Assembly: GCA_949285025.1 (NCBI GenBank)
Contig: CASDXG010000090.1
Coordinates: forward strand, 1 to 64,000
Length of the DNA: 64,000 nucleotides
Origin: an uncultured Bacteroides sp.
GTDB taxonomy: Bacteria > Bacteroidota > Bacteroidia > Bacteroidales > Bacteroidaceae
Direction: 5' to 3'
This document shows, piece after piece, positions 18,331 through 26,821 of the stretch (its first letter is position 1; every line of letters begins with the position of its first letter). A program made the translations under genes and the position numbers. The notes beneath the pieces were generated by a model, which saw only the letters and a program-made list of their open reading frames with translations, was not told the origin of the DNA and ran no database searches.

Positions 18331-19212
18331 ATGCATAAGGCGGGTTTTGTAAATATAGTGGGAAATCCTAATGTGGGAAAGTCTACTCTGATGAATTTGT
18401 TGGTGGGGGAACGCATATCTATTGCGACGTTTAAGGCGCAAACAACGCGTCACCGTATAATGGGAATACTGAATACCGATGATATGCAGATTGTGTTTTC
18501 TGACACTCCCGGTGTTTTGAAGCCCAATTATAAGCTTCAAGAGTCGATGTTGAACTTCTCTCAGTCGGCCTTGTCCGATGCAGATATTTTATTATATGTA
18601 ACCGATACGATAGAAAAACCGGATAAAAACGCCGACTTTATCGAGAAGGTTAAGAATATGCAAGTGCCGGTTCTGCTTTTAATAAATAAAATAGATTTGA
18701 GTAATCAGGACGCATTGTCTGAAATGGTCGAGGAATGGCATTCTGTACTTCCTCAGGCAGAAATCATTCCGATATCGGCAAAGGCCCGGTTTAATGTGGA
18801 CGTGGTAATGAAACGCATTAAAGATCTTTTGCCCGACTCTCCACCTTACTTTGGAAAAGATCAGTTGACTGATAAGCCGGCACGTTTTTTTGTGACTGAA
18901 ATTATACGGGAAAAGATACTGCTTTACTACGATAAGGAAATACCTTATGCTGTTGAGGTGGTTGTAGAGCAGTTTAAAGAGACAGAAAAGAGCATTCATA
19001 TTAATGCGGTTATTTACGCGGAACGTGAATCTCAGAAAGGCATTATTATCGGCAAGCAGGGCAGAGCTTTGAAGAAAGTGGCTACAGAAGCCAGGAAAAC
19101 GTTAGAGCATTTCTTTCAGAAGGCAATTTTTTTAGAGACCTTTGTCAAGGTTGATAAGGACTGGAGAAGCTCAGATAAGGAATTGAAGAATTTTGGTTAT
19201 CAATTAGATTAA
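18331..19212 (+). CDS. era: GTPase Era
   Basis: 293 residues. A GTPase that binds the 3' end of 16S rRNA during 30S assembly. The G1 box GNPNVGKST is at residues 11-19, the G3 box DTPG near 58 and the G4 box NKID near 121. A C-terminal KH domain contains the RNA-binding loop IIIGKQGRALKKV (about 231-243). der follows 38 bases later, a common pairing in this phylum. Confidence 0.97.
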   Translation: MHKAGFVNIVGNPNVGKSTLMNLLVGERISIATFKAQTTRHRIMGILNTDDMQIVFSDTPGVLKPNYKLQESMLNFSQSALSDADILLYVTDTIEKPDKNADFIEKVKNMQVPVLLLINKIDLSNQDALSEMVEEWHSVLPQAEIIPISAKARFNVDVVMKRIKDLLPDSPPYFGKDQLTDKPARFFVTEIIREKILLYYDKEIPYAVEVVVEQFKETEKSIHINAVIYAERESQKGIIIGKQGRALKKVATEARKTLEHFFQKAIFLETFVKVDKDWRSSDKELKNFGYQLD

Positions 19213-19250
19213 TTTCGGCTGTGACAGCTTAAATAGAATAGTTTTAGAAT

Positions 19251-20564
19251 ATGGGAAACTTAGTTGCGATCGTAGGACGACCGAATGTGGGGAAATCTAC
19301 GCTGTTTAATCGTTTGACACAAACGCGTCAAGCGATTGTGAATGAGCAGGCCGGTACAACGCGTGACCGCCAATATGGGAAAACCGAATGGAACGGAAAA
19401 GAATTTTCATTGGTAGATACCGGTGGATGGGTGGTTAATTCTGATGATATTTTCGAAGGGGAAATCAGAAAACAAGTCATGCTTGCATTGGAAGAGGCGG
19501 ACGTCATTCTGTTTGTTGTCGATTTGATGACAGGAGTGACTGACCTCGATATGGATGTCGCATCGATACTTCGTCGCTCGACGAAGCCGGTAATTGTTGT
19601 AGCCAATAAAGGTGATAATAATATTTTGATGTATAATTCGGCTGAGTTTTACTCATTAGGACTGGGAGATCCTTACTGTGTCTCTGCATTGAGCGGAAGC
19701 GGAACAGGAGATCTTTTGGACTTGGTTCTCAGTAAATTTAAGAAGAATGTAGAAGAAATAGTGGAAGAGGATATTCCTCGTTTTGCGATTGTTGGCCGTC
19801 CGAATGTAGGAAAATCATCAATTATCAATGCTTTTATTGGAGAAGACCGGAATATTGTTACTGAAATAGCAGGGACAACTCGTGATTCCATTTATACACG
19901 TTACGAAAAATTCGGATTCGATTTTTATTTAGTCGATACAGCCGGGATACGGAAAAAGAACAAAGTGACAGAAGACCTCGAGTATTATTCGGTGATTCGT
20001 TCTATTCGGGCAATCGAAAATTCGGATGTCTGTATACTGATGCTGGATGCAACTCGCGGAGTGGAAGGCCAGGATTTGAATATTTTTTCGCTGATACAGC
20101 GCAATCAGAAAGGTTTGGTTGTGGTTGTGAACAAGTGGGATTTGGTGGAGGAAAAGAGTTCGAAAGTAATGAATTCTTATATAGAGGCGGTAAAATCCCG
20201 TTTGGCTCCATTTACTGACTTCCCTATAATCTTCACGTCAGCCCTAACAAAACAGCGGATACTGAAGGTTCTTGAAGCGGCAAAAGATGTTTTTAATGCC
20301 CGGACAACCCGTATTTCCACGTCGAAGCTGAATGAAGAACTGTTGCCTCTTATAGAGGCCTATCCGCCTCCTTCGAATAAAGGAAAGTACATTAAGATAA
20401 AATATATAACGCAGCTTCCTAATACTCGGGTTCCGTCATTTGTATTTTTTGCTAATTTGCCGCAGTATGTGAAAGAACCGTATAAGCGTTTTCTGGAAAA
20501 TAAGATGCGTGAGCGTTGGAAACTTTCGGGCACTCCGATCAATATATTTATTCGGCAGAAATAA
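19251..20564 (+). CDS. der: GTPase Der (double Era-like)
   Basis: 437 residues with two tandem G domains: the first with [12 protein letters not shown] near residues 8-19, the second with [12 protein letters not shown] near 184-195. A C-terminal KH-like domain closes the protein. Der is essential for 50S subunit assembly. Probably co-transcribed with era; a bidirectional terminator follows. Confidence 0.97.
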   Translation: MGNLVAIVGRPNVGKSTLFNRLTQTRQAIVNEQAGTTRDRQYGKTEWNGKEFSLVDTGGWVVNSDDIFEGEIRKQVMLALEEADVILFVVDLMTGVTDLDMDVASILRRSTKPVIVVANKGDNNILMYNSAEFYSLGLGDPYCVSALSGSGTGDLLDLVLSKFKKNVEEIVEEDIPRFAIVGRPNVGKSSIINAFIGEDRNIVTEIAGTTRDSIYTRYEKFGFDFYLVDTAGIRKKNKVTEDLEYYSVIRSIRAIENSDVCILMLDATRGVEGQDLNIFSLIQRNQKGLVVVVNKWDLVEEKSSKVMNSYIEAVKSRLAPFTDFPIIFTSALTKQRILKVLEAAKDVFNARTTRISTSKLNEELLPLIEAYPPPSNKGKYIKIKYITQLPNTRVPSFVFFANLPQYVKEPYKRFLENKMRERWKLSGTPINIFIRQK

Positions 20565-20585
20565 AAAACAATGCCTCATATGAAC

Positions 20586-20628
20586 AAAAACCTCGTGATA
20601 TTTGCGTAGAAATGTCACGAGGTTTTTG
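20586..20628. terminator. bidirectional terminator between der and the MlaF-like gene
   Basis: A perfect 13-bp inverted repeat (20586-20598 with 20615-20627) with A-run on one side and T-run on the other serves both convergent genes. Confidence 0.9.
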
Positions 20629-20635
20629 TTTGTTG

Positions 20636-21400
20636 TTACTTGTTTTTTTCTTCTTCCTTTTTGACTTTCCGTAGTAGATCTGACGCGAAGATGAAGTTGT
20701 TTAAACGTTCGTTTGTCGCAGTGAAGACATCATCTTTTGTTCCGCTCCATTCTTTTTGTCCTTGATAGATGTATAGAATGCTGTCGCCTATCCCCATGAC
20801 TGAATTCATGTCGTGCGTATTGATGACGGTTGTCATGTTATATTCTGTGGTAATACTGTGAATCAGTTCGTCGATGACAAGAGATGTTTTGGGGTCAAGT
20901 CCTGAATTGGGTTCGTCGCAGAACAGGTATTTCGGTTGGAGCGATATGGCTCTTGCTATGGCGACCCGCTTTTGCATTCCTCCGCTTATCTCGCCGGGAT
21001 ATTTGGATTGTGCGTCAAGCAGGTTTACTCTGTCTAAACAAAATTGGGCACGTTTTACGCGTTCACGATACGTCTGGTTCGAAAACATGTCAAGTGGGAA
21101 CATTACATTTTCTAAGACTGACAGAGAATCGAACAGGGCCGCACTTTGGAAAATCATTCCCATTTCCTGCCTTAATGTCTGTCTCTCTTTCTTCTTCATT
21201 TCTATCAGATTGCGTCCGTCGTAGAAAACATCTCCGCGTTCGGGGGTAAGTAACCCTACGATGCACTTCATCAATACGGTTTTTCCCGAACCGCTTTGCC
21301 CGATGATCAGGCTGGTTTTCCCGTTCTCGAATGTGAAATCGATATCATTTATTACGGTACGTCCTTCAAATGATTTACATATATTGTTTATTTGTATCAT
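20636..21400 (-). CDS. ABC transporter ATPase, MlaF-like (phospholipid transport)
   Basis: 254 residues. ATPase subunit of an MlaFE-type transporter that moves phospholipids between inner and outer membranes. Walker A is GQSGSGKT (about 34-41), the signature is ISGGMQKR, and Walker B is DEPNSGLDP. The D-loop and the C-terminal part match the Mla/Ttg2A group rather than sugar or metal importers. Its start overlaps the stop of the permease gene by 4 bases. No MCE-domain (MlaD) gene follows; the next gene is the convergent der. Confidence 0.9.
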   Translation of the reverse strand: MIQINNICKSFEGRTVINDIDFTFENGKTSLIIGQSGSGKTVLMKCIVGLLTPERGDVFYDGRNLIEMKKKERQTLRQEMGMIFQSAALFDSLSVLENVMFPLDMFSNQTYRERVKRAQFCLDRVNLLDAQSKYPGEISGGMQKRVAIARAISLQPKYLFCDEPNSGLDPKTSLVIDELIHSITTEYNMTTVINTHDMNSVMGIGDSILYIYQGQKEWSGTKDDVFTATNERLNNFIFASDLLRKVKKEEEKNK

Positions 21401-22140
21401 CCCATTAATAATTGAGTGAGTAATAGATCGGAGAATAAAATGAGAATGCTGCTTGAAACTACAGCATCGGTGCTGGCTTTTCCTACAGCAATCGAACCGC
21501 CTTCTACGGTATAGCCGAAGTAAGCTGATACACTTGCGATGATGAATGCAAAAAACAAAGATTTAATGAAGCTGCACCAAATATACCATTCTACAAAACA
21601 ATATTGGAGACCATATTCTAAGTCGGTAGCGTTCATTATACCGGCAAACCATGCAGTACAAAAAGCTCCGATAATTCCGGCGAAAATACTGAATATAACC
21701 AGAAAAGGGATGATGGTCATCAGGCCTAAAATTTTAGGTAAGATTAGGTATGATGCCGAATTGATACCCATGATCTCGAGAGCGTCTATTTGTTGTGTTA
21801 CGCGCATTGTCCCGATTTCAGAGGCTATGTTTGAACCTACTTTTCCGGCAAGGATGAGACACATGATGGAAGACGAGAATTCCAGAAGCAGTATTTCACG
21901 TGTTGTATAGCCGACAACGAATCGTGGCATCCAGGGACTTTCAATATTTAATTTGATTTGAATGCAGATGACAGCACCGATAAAAAAGGAAATCAATAGC
22001 ACAATTCCGATAGAATCAATGCCCAGTTGAGTCATCTCGTTTATGTATTGTTTGAAATAAACGCGGAAACGTTCGGGTTTGGAGAAGATCCGTCCCATTA
22101 ACATAAGGTATCTTCCTAAAGTAGTGATAGGTCTGACCAT
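21397..22140 (-). CDS. MlaE-like permease of a phospholipid ABC transporter
   Basis: 247 residues from the ATG at 22140. Longer in-frame readings up to 22302 run through a consensus promoter, so they are excluded. The N-terminus (LGRYLMLMGRIF) is the usual amphipathic start of the family. The body contains five to six hydrophobic segments and the MlaE hallmark around GKVGSNIASEIGTMRVTQQI. It is paired with the ATPase gene just downstream. The substrate-binding MCE partner is not in this neighbourhood. Confidence 0.9.
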   Translation of the reverse strand: MVRPITTLGRYLMLMGRIFSKPERFRVYFKQYINEMTQLGIDSIGIVLLISFFIGAVICIQIKLNIESPWMPRFVVGYTTREILLLEFSSSIMCLILAGKVGSNIASEIGTMRVTQQIDALEIMGINSASYLILPKILGLMTIIPFLVIFSIFAGIIGAFCTAWFAGIMNATDLEYGLQYCFVEWYIWCSFIKSLFFAFIIASVSAYFGYTVEGGSIAVGKASTDAVVSSSILILFSDLLLTQLLMG

Positions 22141-22166
22141 GAGTGATAATTCAAAATAATCTGATA

Positions 22167-22199
22167 CAAAAGTACACTTTTTAGTCATAATTATACAAA
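22167..22199 (-). promoter_or_regulatory. consensus promoter of mlaE-mlaF-like genes
   Basis: On the minus strand TTTG (22199-22196), a 21-base spacer and TACTTTTG (22174-22167) match the phylum consensus. It implies a leader of about 20 bases before the ATG at 22140. Confidence 0.75.
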
Positions 22200-22248
22200 A
22201 AGAGAGAATGAAAAAGGAATGAATGGCCATATAACCCAAGATTTTTAC

Positions 22249-22256
22249 TACTTTTG
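22249..22256 (+). promoter_or_regulatory. -7 element upstream of lptB
   Basis: TACTTTTG, 23 bases before the ATG at 22279; divergent to the mlaE promoter. The -33 region lacks TTTG. Confidence 0.5.
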
Positions 22257-22278
22257 TGTCGTTGCAAAAGATTGAAAG

Positions 22279-23091
22279 ATGACAGAAAAAGAGACGCGAC
22301 AATCAGTTCCGGAACAGAATGTTACACTTCCCTCTGACGGGAAGATGGTGCTTCGTACAGAAAATCTTGTAAAGAAATATGGTAAACGAACCGTAGTAAG
22401 TCATGTCTCGATCAATGTGAAGCAAGGAGAAATTGTAGGCCTGTTAGGTCCTAACGGGGCAGGAAAGACAACATCTTTCTATATGACTACGGGATTGATT
22501 GTGCCTAATGAGGGGCATATATACTTGAATGACGTGGATATAACCGATTACCCTGTGTATAAACGTGCGCGTAGCGGCATCGGTTATCTGGCGCAAGAAG
22601 CTTCTGTTTTCCGTAAGATGAGTGTGGAGGATAACATTTCTTCTGTGCTTGAATTGACAAATACCTCGAAAGAGTATCAGAAAGATAAGTTGGAAAGCCT
22701 GATTGCTGAGTTTGGTTTGCAGAAAGTAAGAAAGAATTTGGGCGATCAATTGTCGGGAGGTGAACGCAGGCGTACCGAGATTGCACGCTGTCTGGCAATT
22801 GATCCAAAGTTTATAATGCTTGATGAGCCCTTCGCCGGTGTCGATCCGATTGCCGTTGAAGATATCCAAAATATTGTATGGAAGTTGAAATACAAGAACA
22901 TCGGGATTCTGATAACTGACCACAATGTGCAGGAAACATTAAGTATTACTGATCGCGCATACTTGCTTTTTGAGGGAAAAATCCTCTTTCAAGGTACACC
23001 TGAAGAGCTGGCTGCGAACAAGATTGTGCGTGAAAAATACTTGAGTAATAGCTTCGTTCTTCGGAGAAAAGACTTTCAGTTGACAGATTGA
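22279..23091 (+). CDS. lptB: LPS export ABC transporter ATPase LptB
   Basis: 270 residues. It powers extraction of lipopolysaccharide from the inner membrane with LptFG. Walker A is GPNGAGKTT, the LptB-type signature is QLSGGERRR and Walker B is [11 protein letters not shown]; the sequence SFYMTTGLI after Walker A is typical. There is an N-terminal extension of 22 residues before [13 protein letters not shown] compared with E. coli; a start at the inner ATG (22345) is possible, but the promoter position allows the longer form. A strong terminator follows. Confidence 0.95.
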   Translation: MTEKETRQSVPEQNVTLPSDGKMVLRTENLVKKYGKRTVVSHVSINVKQGEIVGLLGPNGAGKTTSFYMTTGLIVPNEGHIYLNDVDITDYPVYKRARSGIGYLAQEASVFRKMSVEDNISSVLELTNTSKEYQKDKLESLIAEFGLQKVRKNLGDQLSGGERRRTEIARCLAIDPKFIMLDEPFAGVDPIAVEDIQNIVWKLKYKNIGILITDHNVQETLSITDRAYLLFEGKILFQGTPEELAANKIVREKYLSNSFVLRRKDFQLTD

Positions 23092-23110
23092 ACAGCGGGT
23101 AATGTATAGA

Positions 23111-23156
23111 AAAAACGGAAAGGGATAGAGCGAAATGTCAATCCCTTTCCGTTTTT
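23111..23156 (+). terminator. terminator after lptB
   Basis: A perfect 16-bp inverted repeat (23111-23126 with 23141-23156) with a 14-base loop and terminal T-run. The 160 bases that follow to 23316 hold nothing recognisable. Confidence 0.92.
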
Positions 23157-23316
23157 ATGTTGTTCTTTGTATGACTTCTTTGGCAATTATTTGTCGTTCC
23201 AACAGTTCTTTCTCGCTCGGTTTTTATAATGCTTGTTTTGTAGCATCAATTGTATATATCAAAAAGAACGAATCCTTTCAAAGAATAAAATGCTTTTTCC
23301 TCGTGTAGAAACAACA

Positions 23317-23344
23317 AAAGGCCGAATTTTATAATTCGGCCTTT
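23317..23344 (-). terminator. terminator after rpsT
   Basis: A perfect 12-bp stem with a 4-base loop (AAAGGCCGAATT arms). It lies 21 bases beyond the rpsT stop, and its minus-strand 3' side ends CCTTTTGTTG. Confidence 0.85.
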
Positions 23345-23364
23345 ATACTTGTTGAGTACTGTTT

Positions 23365-23619
23365 TTAAGCTAAACTCTTAATGTGTGCAGACAGTTTTGA
23401 CTTCAAGTTTGCAGCTTTGTTCCGATGGATAATATTACGTTTTGCTAATTTATCCAACATTTTCTGTACATTCGGATACATTGCCAATGCTTCGTTTTTG
23501 TCAGTAATTGCACGAAGTTTTTTCACAGCATTACGCATTGTTTTTGCATAATATCTGTTGTGAAGTCTTCTTTTTTCTTCTTGTCTGATTCTTTTGATAG
23601 ATGATTTGTGATTTGCCAT
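23365..23619 (-). CDS. rpsT: 30S ribosomal protein S20
   Basis: 84 residues from the ATG at 23619 ([10 protein letters not shown]), the normal start and length. The longer reading frame upstream runs into the tRNA gene and is not used. Basic and helical throughout. It lies 43 bases downstream of tRNA-Glu on the same strand with no promoter between, so the two probably share a transcript. Confidence 0.97.
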   Translation of the reverse strand: MANHKSSIKRIRQEEKRRLHNRYYAKTMRNAVKKLRAITDKNEALAMYPNVQKMLDKLAKRNIIHRNKAANLKSKLSAHIKSLA

Positions 23620-23662
23620 CTCGACTAATCTTTTAATATTGTTCGTGATATTGTTTATTATG

Positions 23663-23734
23663 TAGCCCGTGGGGGAATCGAACCCCCCTTTCAAGAATGA
23701 AAATCTTGCGTCCTAACCGATAGACGAACGGGCC
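23663..23734 (-). tRNA. tRNA-Glu (anticodon TTC)
   Basis: 72 bases that fold as a cloverleaf: acceptor stem GGCCCGT with ACGGGCT (G1-T72 wobble), a D arm with GTCTATCGGTTAGGAC, an anticodon arm CAAGA-TTTTCAT-TCTTG giving anticodon TTC, and a T arm with GGGGGTTCGATTCCCCC. The 3' CCA is not encoded. It lies upstream of rpsT. Confidence 0.96.
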
Positions 23735-23800
23735 TCCTTCTGTGTTTAAGGCTATATCCTTAAAACTGAAATGAGGATGCTTAACCTTCATTCGCGGATG

Positions 23801-23832
23801 CAAAGGTATGAATATTTTTTTGTTCCTACAAA
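23801..23832 (-). promoter_or_regulatory. consensus promoter of the tRNA-Glu / rpsT unit
   Basis: On the minus strand TTTG (23832-23829), a 20-base spacer and TACCTTTG (23808-23801). It lies about 65 bases upstream of the mature tRNA 5' end; no other promoter is seen before rpsT. Confidence 0.75.
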
Positions 23833-23886
23833 ACTTTAATGATATTTTTTGTATTTCTCTCATTCAGATAATTTCTTCTATTATTG

Positions 23887-23894
23887 TATCTTTG
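23887..23894 (+). promoter_or_regulatory. -7 element upstream of recO
   Basis: TATCTTTG, 38 bases before the ATG at 23932. An in-frame TTG at 23884 lies just ahead of this element and is therefore not the start. Confidence 0.6.
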
Positions 23895-23931
23895 TGTCAA
23901 CTTGGTTTTGGATGTTTGGACTTGCGGTATT

Positions 23932-24654
23932 ATGTTGAAAAAATATACAGGAGTCGTGCTTTATACGTTGAAGTATAATGACAAATCGAATATTGTATCT
24001 GTTTTTACGGAGGAGGAGGGACGGAGATCTTTTCTTTTCCCTTTGCGGAATTCCCGGAAATCTGCGGTAAAATCCGTTCTTTTTCAGCCGTTGTCAATTG
24101 TCGAGTTTGAGGCGGAGTTTCGTCCGCATTCAGAAATTTATCCTATTCATGAGGCGAAGCTGAAGTATGTGTTCCGCACTTTGCCTTATGATCCATATAA
24201 GTCGGCGATAGCTCTTTTCTTATCGGAATTCTTGTTTCGTGCGTTAAGAGAAGAGGGAGAGAACAGATCTTTATTTGCGTATCTTACTTATTCTATTTGC
24301 TGGTTGGATGCATGTAATGAGAGATTTTCCAATTTTCATCTGGTTTTTCTGATGCGTTTGTCTCGTTTTTTAGGACTTTATCCGAATGTGGCGAATTACG
24401 AATGCGGTTGTTTTTTTGATTTATTGAATGCATGTTTTGTCACGTCGCGTCCGTTGCACGGTTTGTTCCTTGATACAGATGAAGCATCGCATATTGAAAC
24501 TTTGATGCGAATGAATTATGAGACGATGCATTTATTTACGATGGGGCGCCATGAACGGAATCATTGTTTGGAGGTTATTCTGGAATATTATCGTCTGCAT
24601 TTGCCCGATTTTCATGAGATAAACTCGTTAAGTGTGCTGAAAGAATTATTTTAG
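23932..24654 (+). CDS. recO: DNA repair protein RecO
   Basis: 240 residues from the ATG at 23932. RecO loads RecA onto SSB-coated DNA in gap repair. The N-terminal OB-fold reads [20 protein letters not shown] and then [11 protein letters not shown], as in Bacteroidota RecO. A helical C-terminal domain follows from about 80. Only one Cys-x-Cys-like spot (ECGCFF) remains where many RecO proteins have a zinc motif, so zinc binding is doubtful. It is convergent with the GH76 gene. Confidence 0.9.
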   Translation: MLKKYTGVVLYTLKYNDKSNIVSVFTEEEGRRSFLFPLRNSRKSAVKSVLFQPLSIVEFEAEFRPHSEIYPIHEAKLKYVFRTLPYDPYKSAIALFLSEFLFRALREEGENRSLFAYLTYSICWLDACNERFSNFHLVFLMRLSRFLGLYPNVANYECGCFFDLLNACFVTSRPLHGLFLDTDEASHIETLMRMNYETMHLFTMGRHERNHCLEVILEYYRLHLPDFHEINSLSVLKELF

Positions 24655-24706
24655 TCCCGATCAATATGCAGAAGTGACAGCAACTGTTTTCTGATATTGA
24701 CCGGGA
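24655..24706. terminator. possible terminator between recO and the GH76 gene
   Basis: A 12-bp imperfect inverted repeat (24655-24666 with 24695-24706, one A-C mismatch) with a 28-base loop lies between the convergent stops. Tails are only moderately T-rich, so efficiency is uncertain. Confidence 0.4.
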
Positions 24707-24719
24707 AATATTTGTTCTT

Positions 24720-26213
24720 TTATTCTTCGGAGTCGGATGTTGTGAGTAATCTGGCGGCGCCTTCCATTAATGAAGCTCCACTGGTTTGTGCCCCCATTGA
24801 GCCGATTCCGTCTTGAGGGAATGTTTCTCCCCAAAAATAGTTGCAGTACATGGCAGGCCATTGACTGCGGTTTAAGTGGTGGCGTAGCGTTTCTGCATTC
24901 CGTTCGATGCATGTGTGTATTTGTGTACGGACTGATGGTGTTGCATTTTCGTCGAGAGCAAGGTTTACGGCATATGGAATCAGAACAGCCTTGAATATGC
25001 TTTGATCCATGCTTTCGCCTTCGTGTCTTAAGATGCCGTTGCTGGTGCACCGATCGCTTGTCAAGCCGTATATAATGGCTTCTTCTGCGTTTTTCATATA
25101 CAGACTTTCACCTGTTGCGTGATATAGCTGCCTGCATGCTTCTCCGAATGTGCCTTGTGTGTAAGTAAGAGGGGGCTCTTCTATTTTTCCGTTTCCTTCT
25201 TCCAGGTTATTTATTACGTACTGATATAGCGTTTTTGCGTCTTCAAGATAATTCTCATTGCCATATTTCAGATAAAGTTTGGCTGCAATCAGACAGCCGG
25301 GCGTATTGGTGCAGGCATTTCTGTTCGGGTCATCAGATTTCCATGGAAGTCCGGTTCCTTTATAGTCAGTCCAGGTACGTGTGATGATGTAGTTGTCATA
25401 GATTTCTTTTGCGGTCTTTATGTAAAGGTCATCGCCGGTTGCTTCTGTCATGTGTATTAGTGTCAGGCAAATCCAACACATGTCGTCTGTGAAATCATTT
25501 AGAAATCCGGTATTATCTGTCGGGTCATTATGATAATTGTTTGCATGGTTTTTATACCAAAGATGGAAATAATTCTCATAGGTAGAGGCCAGTTCCGGAT
25601 TGTTTTTCTTGATACGTTCGTATGAATAGATTACGACATCCATGGCATGAGCCTGCTGCCAATAGATGAATTCAGAGTCGTGATTTAGATCATTTGGTGT
25701 ACTCCAGAAAGTTCCTTTTTCCTTATCCATGAACTGTTCTATCAGTACATATGTGCAACTGTCGGCCAGTTTTTCCCAGTTCATGCGGAAATCTTTTTCT
25801 GCAGGAATGCCTTTGGTTGTTACTTTTTTCGAGCGGTTTCCGTTTTTGTCGATGGCAACAGCTCCTATGTTGTATGTGCAGTATTTGCTGACTGTTATTC
25901 TTCTTTCTTTTTTTATTCCGGTAAAAATGCTGACGTTTATTGTGGATGCTTCGCTTTCTTTTTCGTTTTCAGGCCACCATGAGAGCTCTACTGTTGTGAC
26001 ATTTGCAGCATTATTCCAGCTGATTAGTAATTCGTTTGCTTTTTCTGTCGGAGAGGCTTTCAGATTTGTGACCGCATTTACTGTTATGGATTCTTCCGTG
26101 TCATTATCTGTCTGTTCTTCTTTTTCGGGTATGGCATTGTCATCTTCATTGCAGGCATAAAGGATGAATGACAGGGAAAATGCTGATATCAATAAGAAGA
26201 TAAGATGTTTCAT
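24720..26213 (-). CDS. glycoside hydrolase family 76 lipoprotein (probable alpha-1,6-mannanase)
   Basis: 497 residues. The signal peptide ends in the lipobox LYAC (Cys21). Residues about 45-135 form an Fn3-like DUF4959 domain (VTNLKASPTEKANELLISW). The rest, from about 145, is an (alpha/alpha)6 GH76 domain with the catalytic Asp pair D243-D244 in NDFTDDMCW, plus WKSDDPNRNACTN and YTQGTFGEACRQLY. Known GH76 enzymes cut alpha-1,6-mannan of yeast walls or mycobacterial-type glycans. Members are usually found in gene sets with susCD homologues; none are near this one. It lies downstream of the ftsZ-yqeY terminator and probably has its own promoter, which I could not identify. Confidence 0.87.
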   Translation of the reverse strand: MKHLIFLLISAFSLSFILYACNEDDNAIPEKEEQTDNDTEESITVNAVTNLKASPTEKANELLISWNNAANVTTVELSWWPENEKESEASTINVSIFTGIKKERRITVSKYCTYNIGAVAIDKNGNRSKKVTTKGIPAEKDFRMNWEKLADSCTYVLIEQFMDKEKGTFWSTPNDLNHDSEFIYWQQAHAMDVVIYSYERIKKNNPELASTYENYFHLWYKNHANNYHNDPTDNTGFLNDFTDDMCWICLTLIHMTEATGDDLYIKTAKEIYDNYIITRTWTDYKGTGLPWKSDDPNRNACTNTPGCLIAAKLYLKYGNENYLEDAKTLYQYVINNLEEGNGKIEEPPLTYTQGTFGEACRQLYHATGESLYMKNAEEAIIYGLTSDRCTSNGILRHEGESMDQSIFKAVLIPYAVNLALDENATPSVRTQIHTCIERNAETLRHHLNRSQWPAMYCNYFWGETFPQDGIGSMGAQTSGASLMEGAARLLTTSDSEE

Positions 26214-26263
26214 GGCCGGTGGATTAATTGTATTTGAAAGAAAGGTATGTTTTATTTATGAAA

Positions 26264-26299
26264 ATCGCTTCGATGTTTGCATTAAAACATCGAAGCGAT
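26264..26299 (-). terminator. terminator after yqeY (end of the division cluster)
   Basis: A perfect 15-bp stem (26264-26278 with 26285-26299) with a 6-base loop, followed on the minus strand by TTTTC. It closes the long minus-strand cluster. Confidence 0.85.
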
Positions 26300-26342
26300 G
26301 TATTTAAGATGCCGATATCTTTTAAGGAATTGTGAGCGTAGT

Positions 26343-26792
26343 TTATCCGAGCAATTCTTTGACTTTGGCGGAAATCGCACGTCCTTCGGCCAGTCCGGCA
26401 AGTCCTTTGCTCGCGACACCCATGACTTTCCCCATATCTTTTCCGCTTGTTGCTCCTACGCGGGCGATGATTTCTTTCAATCTTGTTTCCAGTTCTTCGG
26501 GAGTCAGCTGTTTGGGCAGGTATGTTTCGATGACACGAACTTGTTGCATTTCCTCTTCCGCAAGGTCGGCACGTCCCTGTCCTTCGTAGACAGCGGCTGA
26601 GTCTTTACCTTGTTTTACGAGTTTCTGCATGATTTTCAGTGCCGCATCATCGGTCAATGTATCGTTTGCTCCAGGAGCTGTTTTGGCTTCCAGAAAACAT
26701 TTTTTCACGTTGCGCAGCGTTTCCAGTCTCACCTTGTTTTTAGCCTTCATGGCTTCTTTGATATCATTGCTGATTTGTTCGAATAAGTCCAT
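26343..26792 (-). CDS. GatB/YqeY domain protein
   Basis: 149 residues, the typical length. It is homologous to the tRNA-binding tail domain of the Asp/Glu-tRNA amidotransferase GatB but stands alone. Features include the N-terminal MDLFEQISNDIKEAMKAKNKVRLETLR and the conserved VIETYLPKQLTPEELE and GKDMGKVMGV. Its role is unclear. It lies 29 bases after ftsZ, an arrangement I have seen repeatedly in Bacteroidota, and is the last gene of the cluster. Confidence 0.92.
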   Translation of the reverse strand: MDLFEQISNDIKEAMKAKNKVRLETLRNVKKCFLEAKTAPGANDTLTDDAALKIMQKLVKQGKDSAAVYEGQGRADLAEEEMQQVRVIETYLPKQLTPEELETRLKEIIARVGATSGKDMGKVMGVASKGLAGLAEGRAISAKVKELLG

Positions 26793-26821
26793 TATATTTA
26801 AGTTTTAAGAATAATTATTTG

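Noticed and set aside
20874-21249. Two long frames antisense to the MlaF-like ATPase gene
   Set aside because: Both are shadow frames; the minus-strand gene has clear ATPase motifs.
21397-22302. Longer MlaE start at 22302
   Set aside because: The extension would cross a consensus promoter and overlap the divergent lptB gene; the ATG at 22140 fits the family start.
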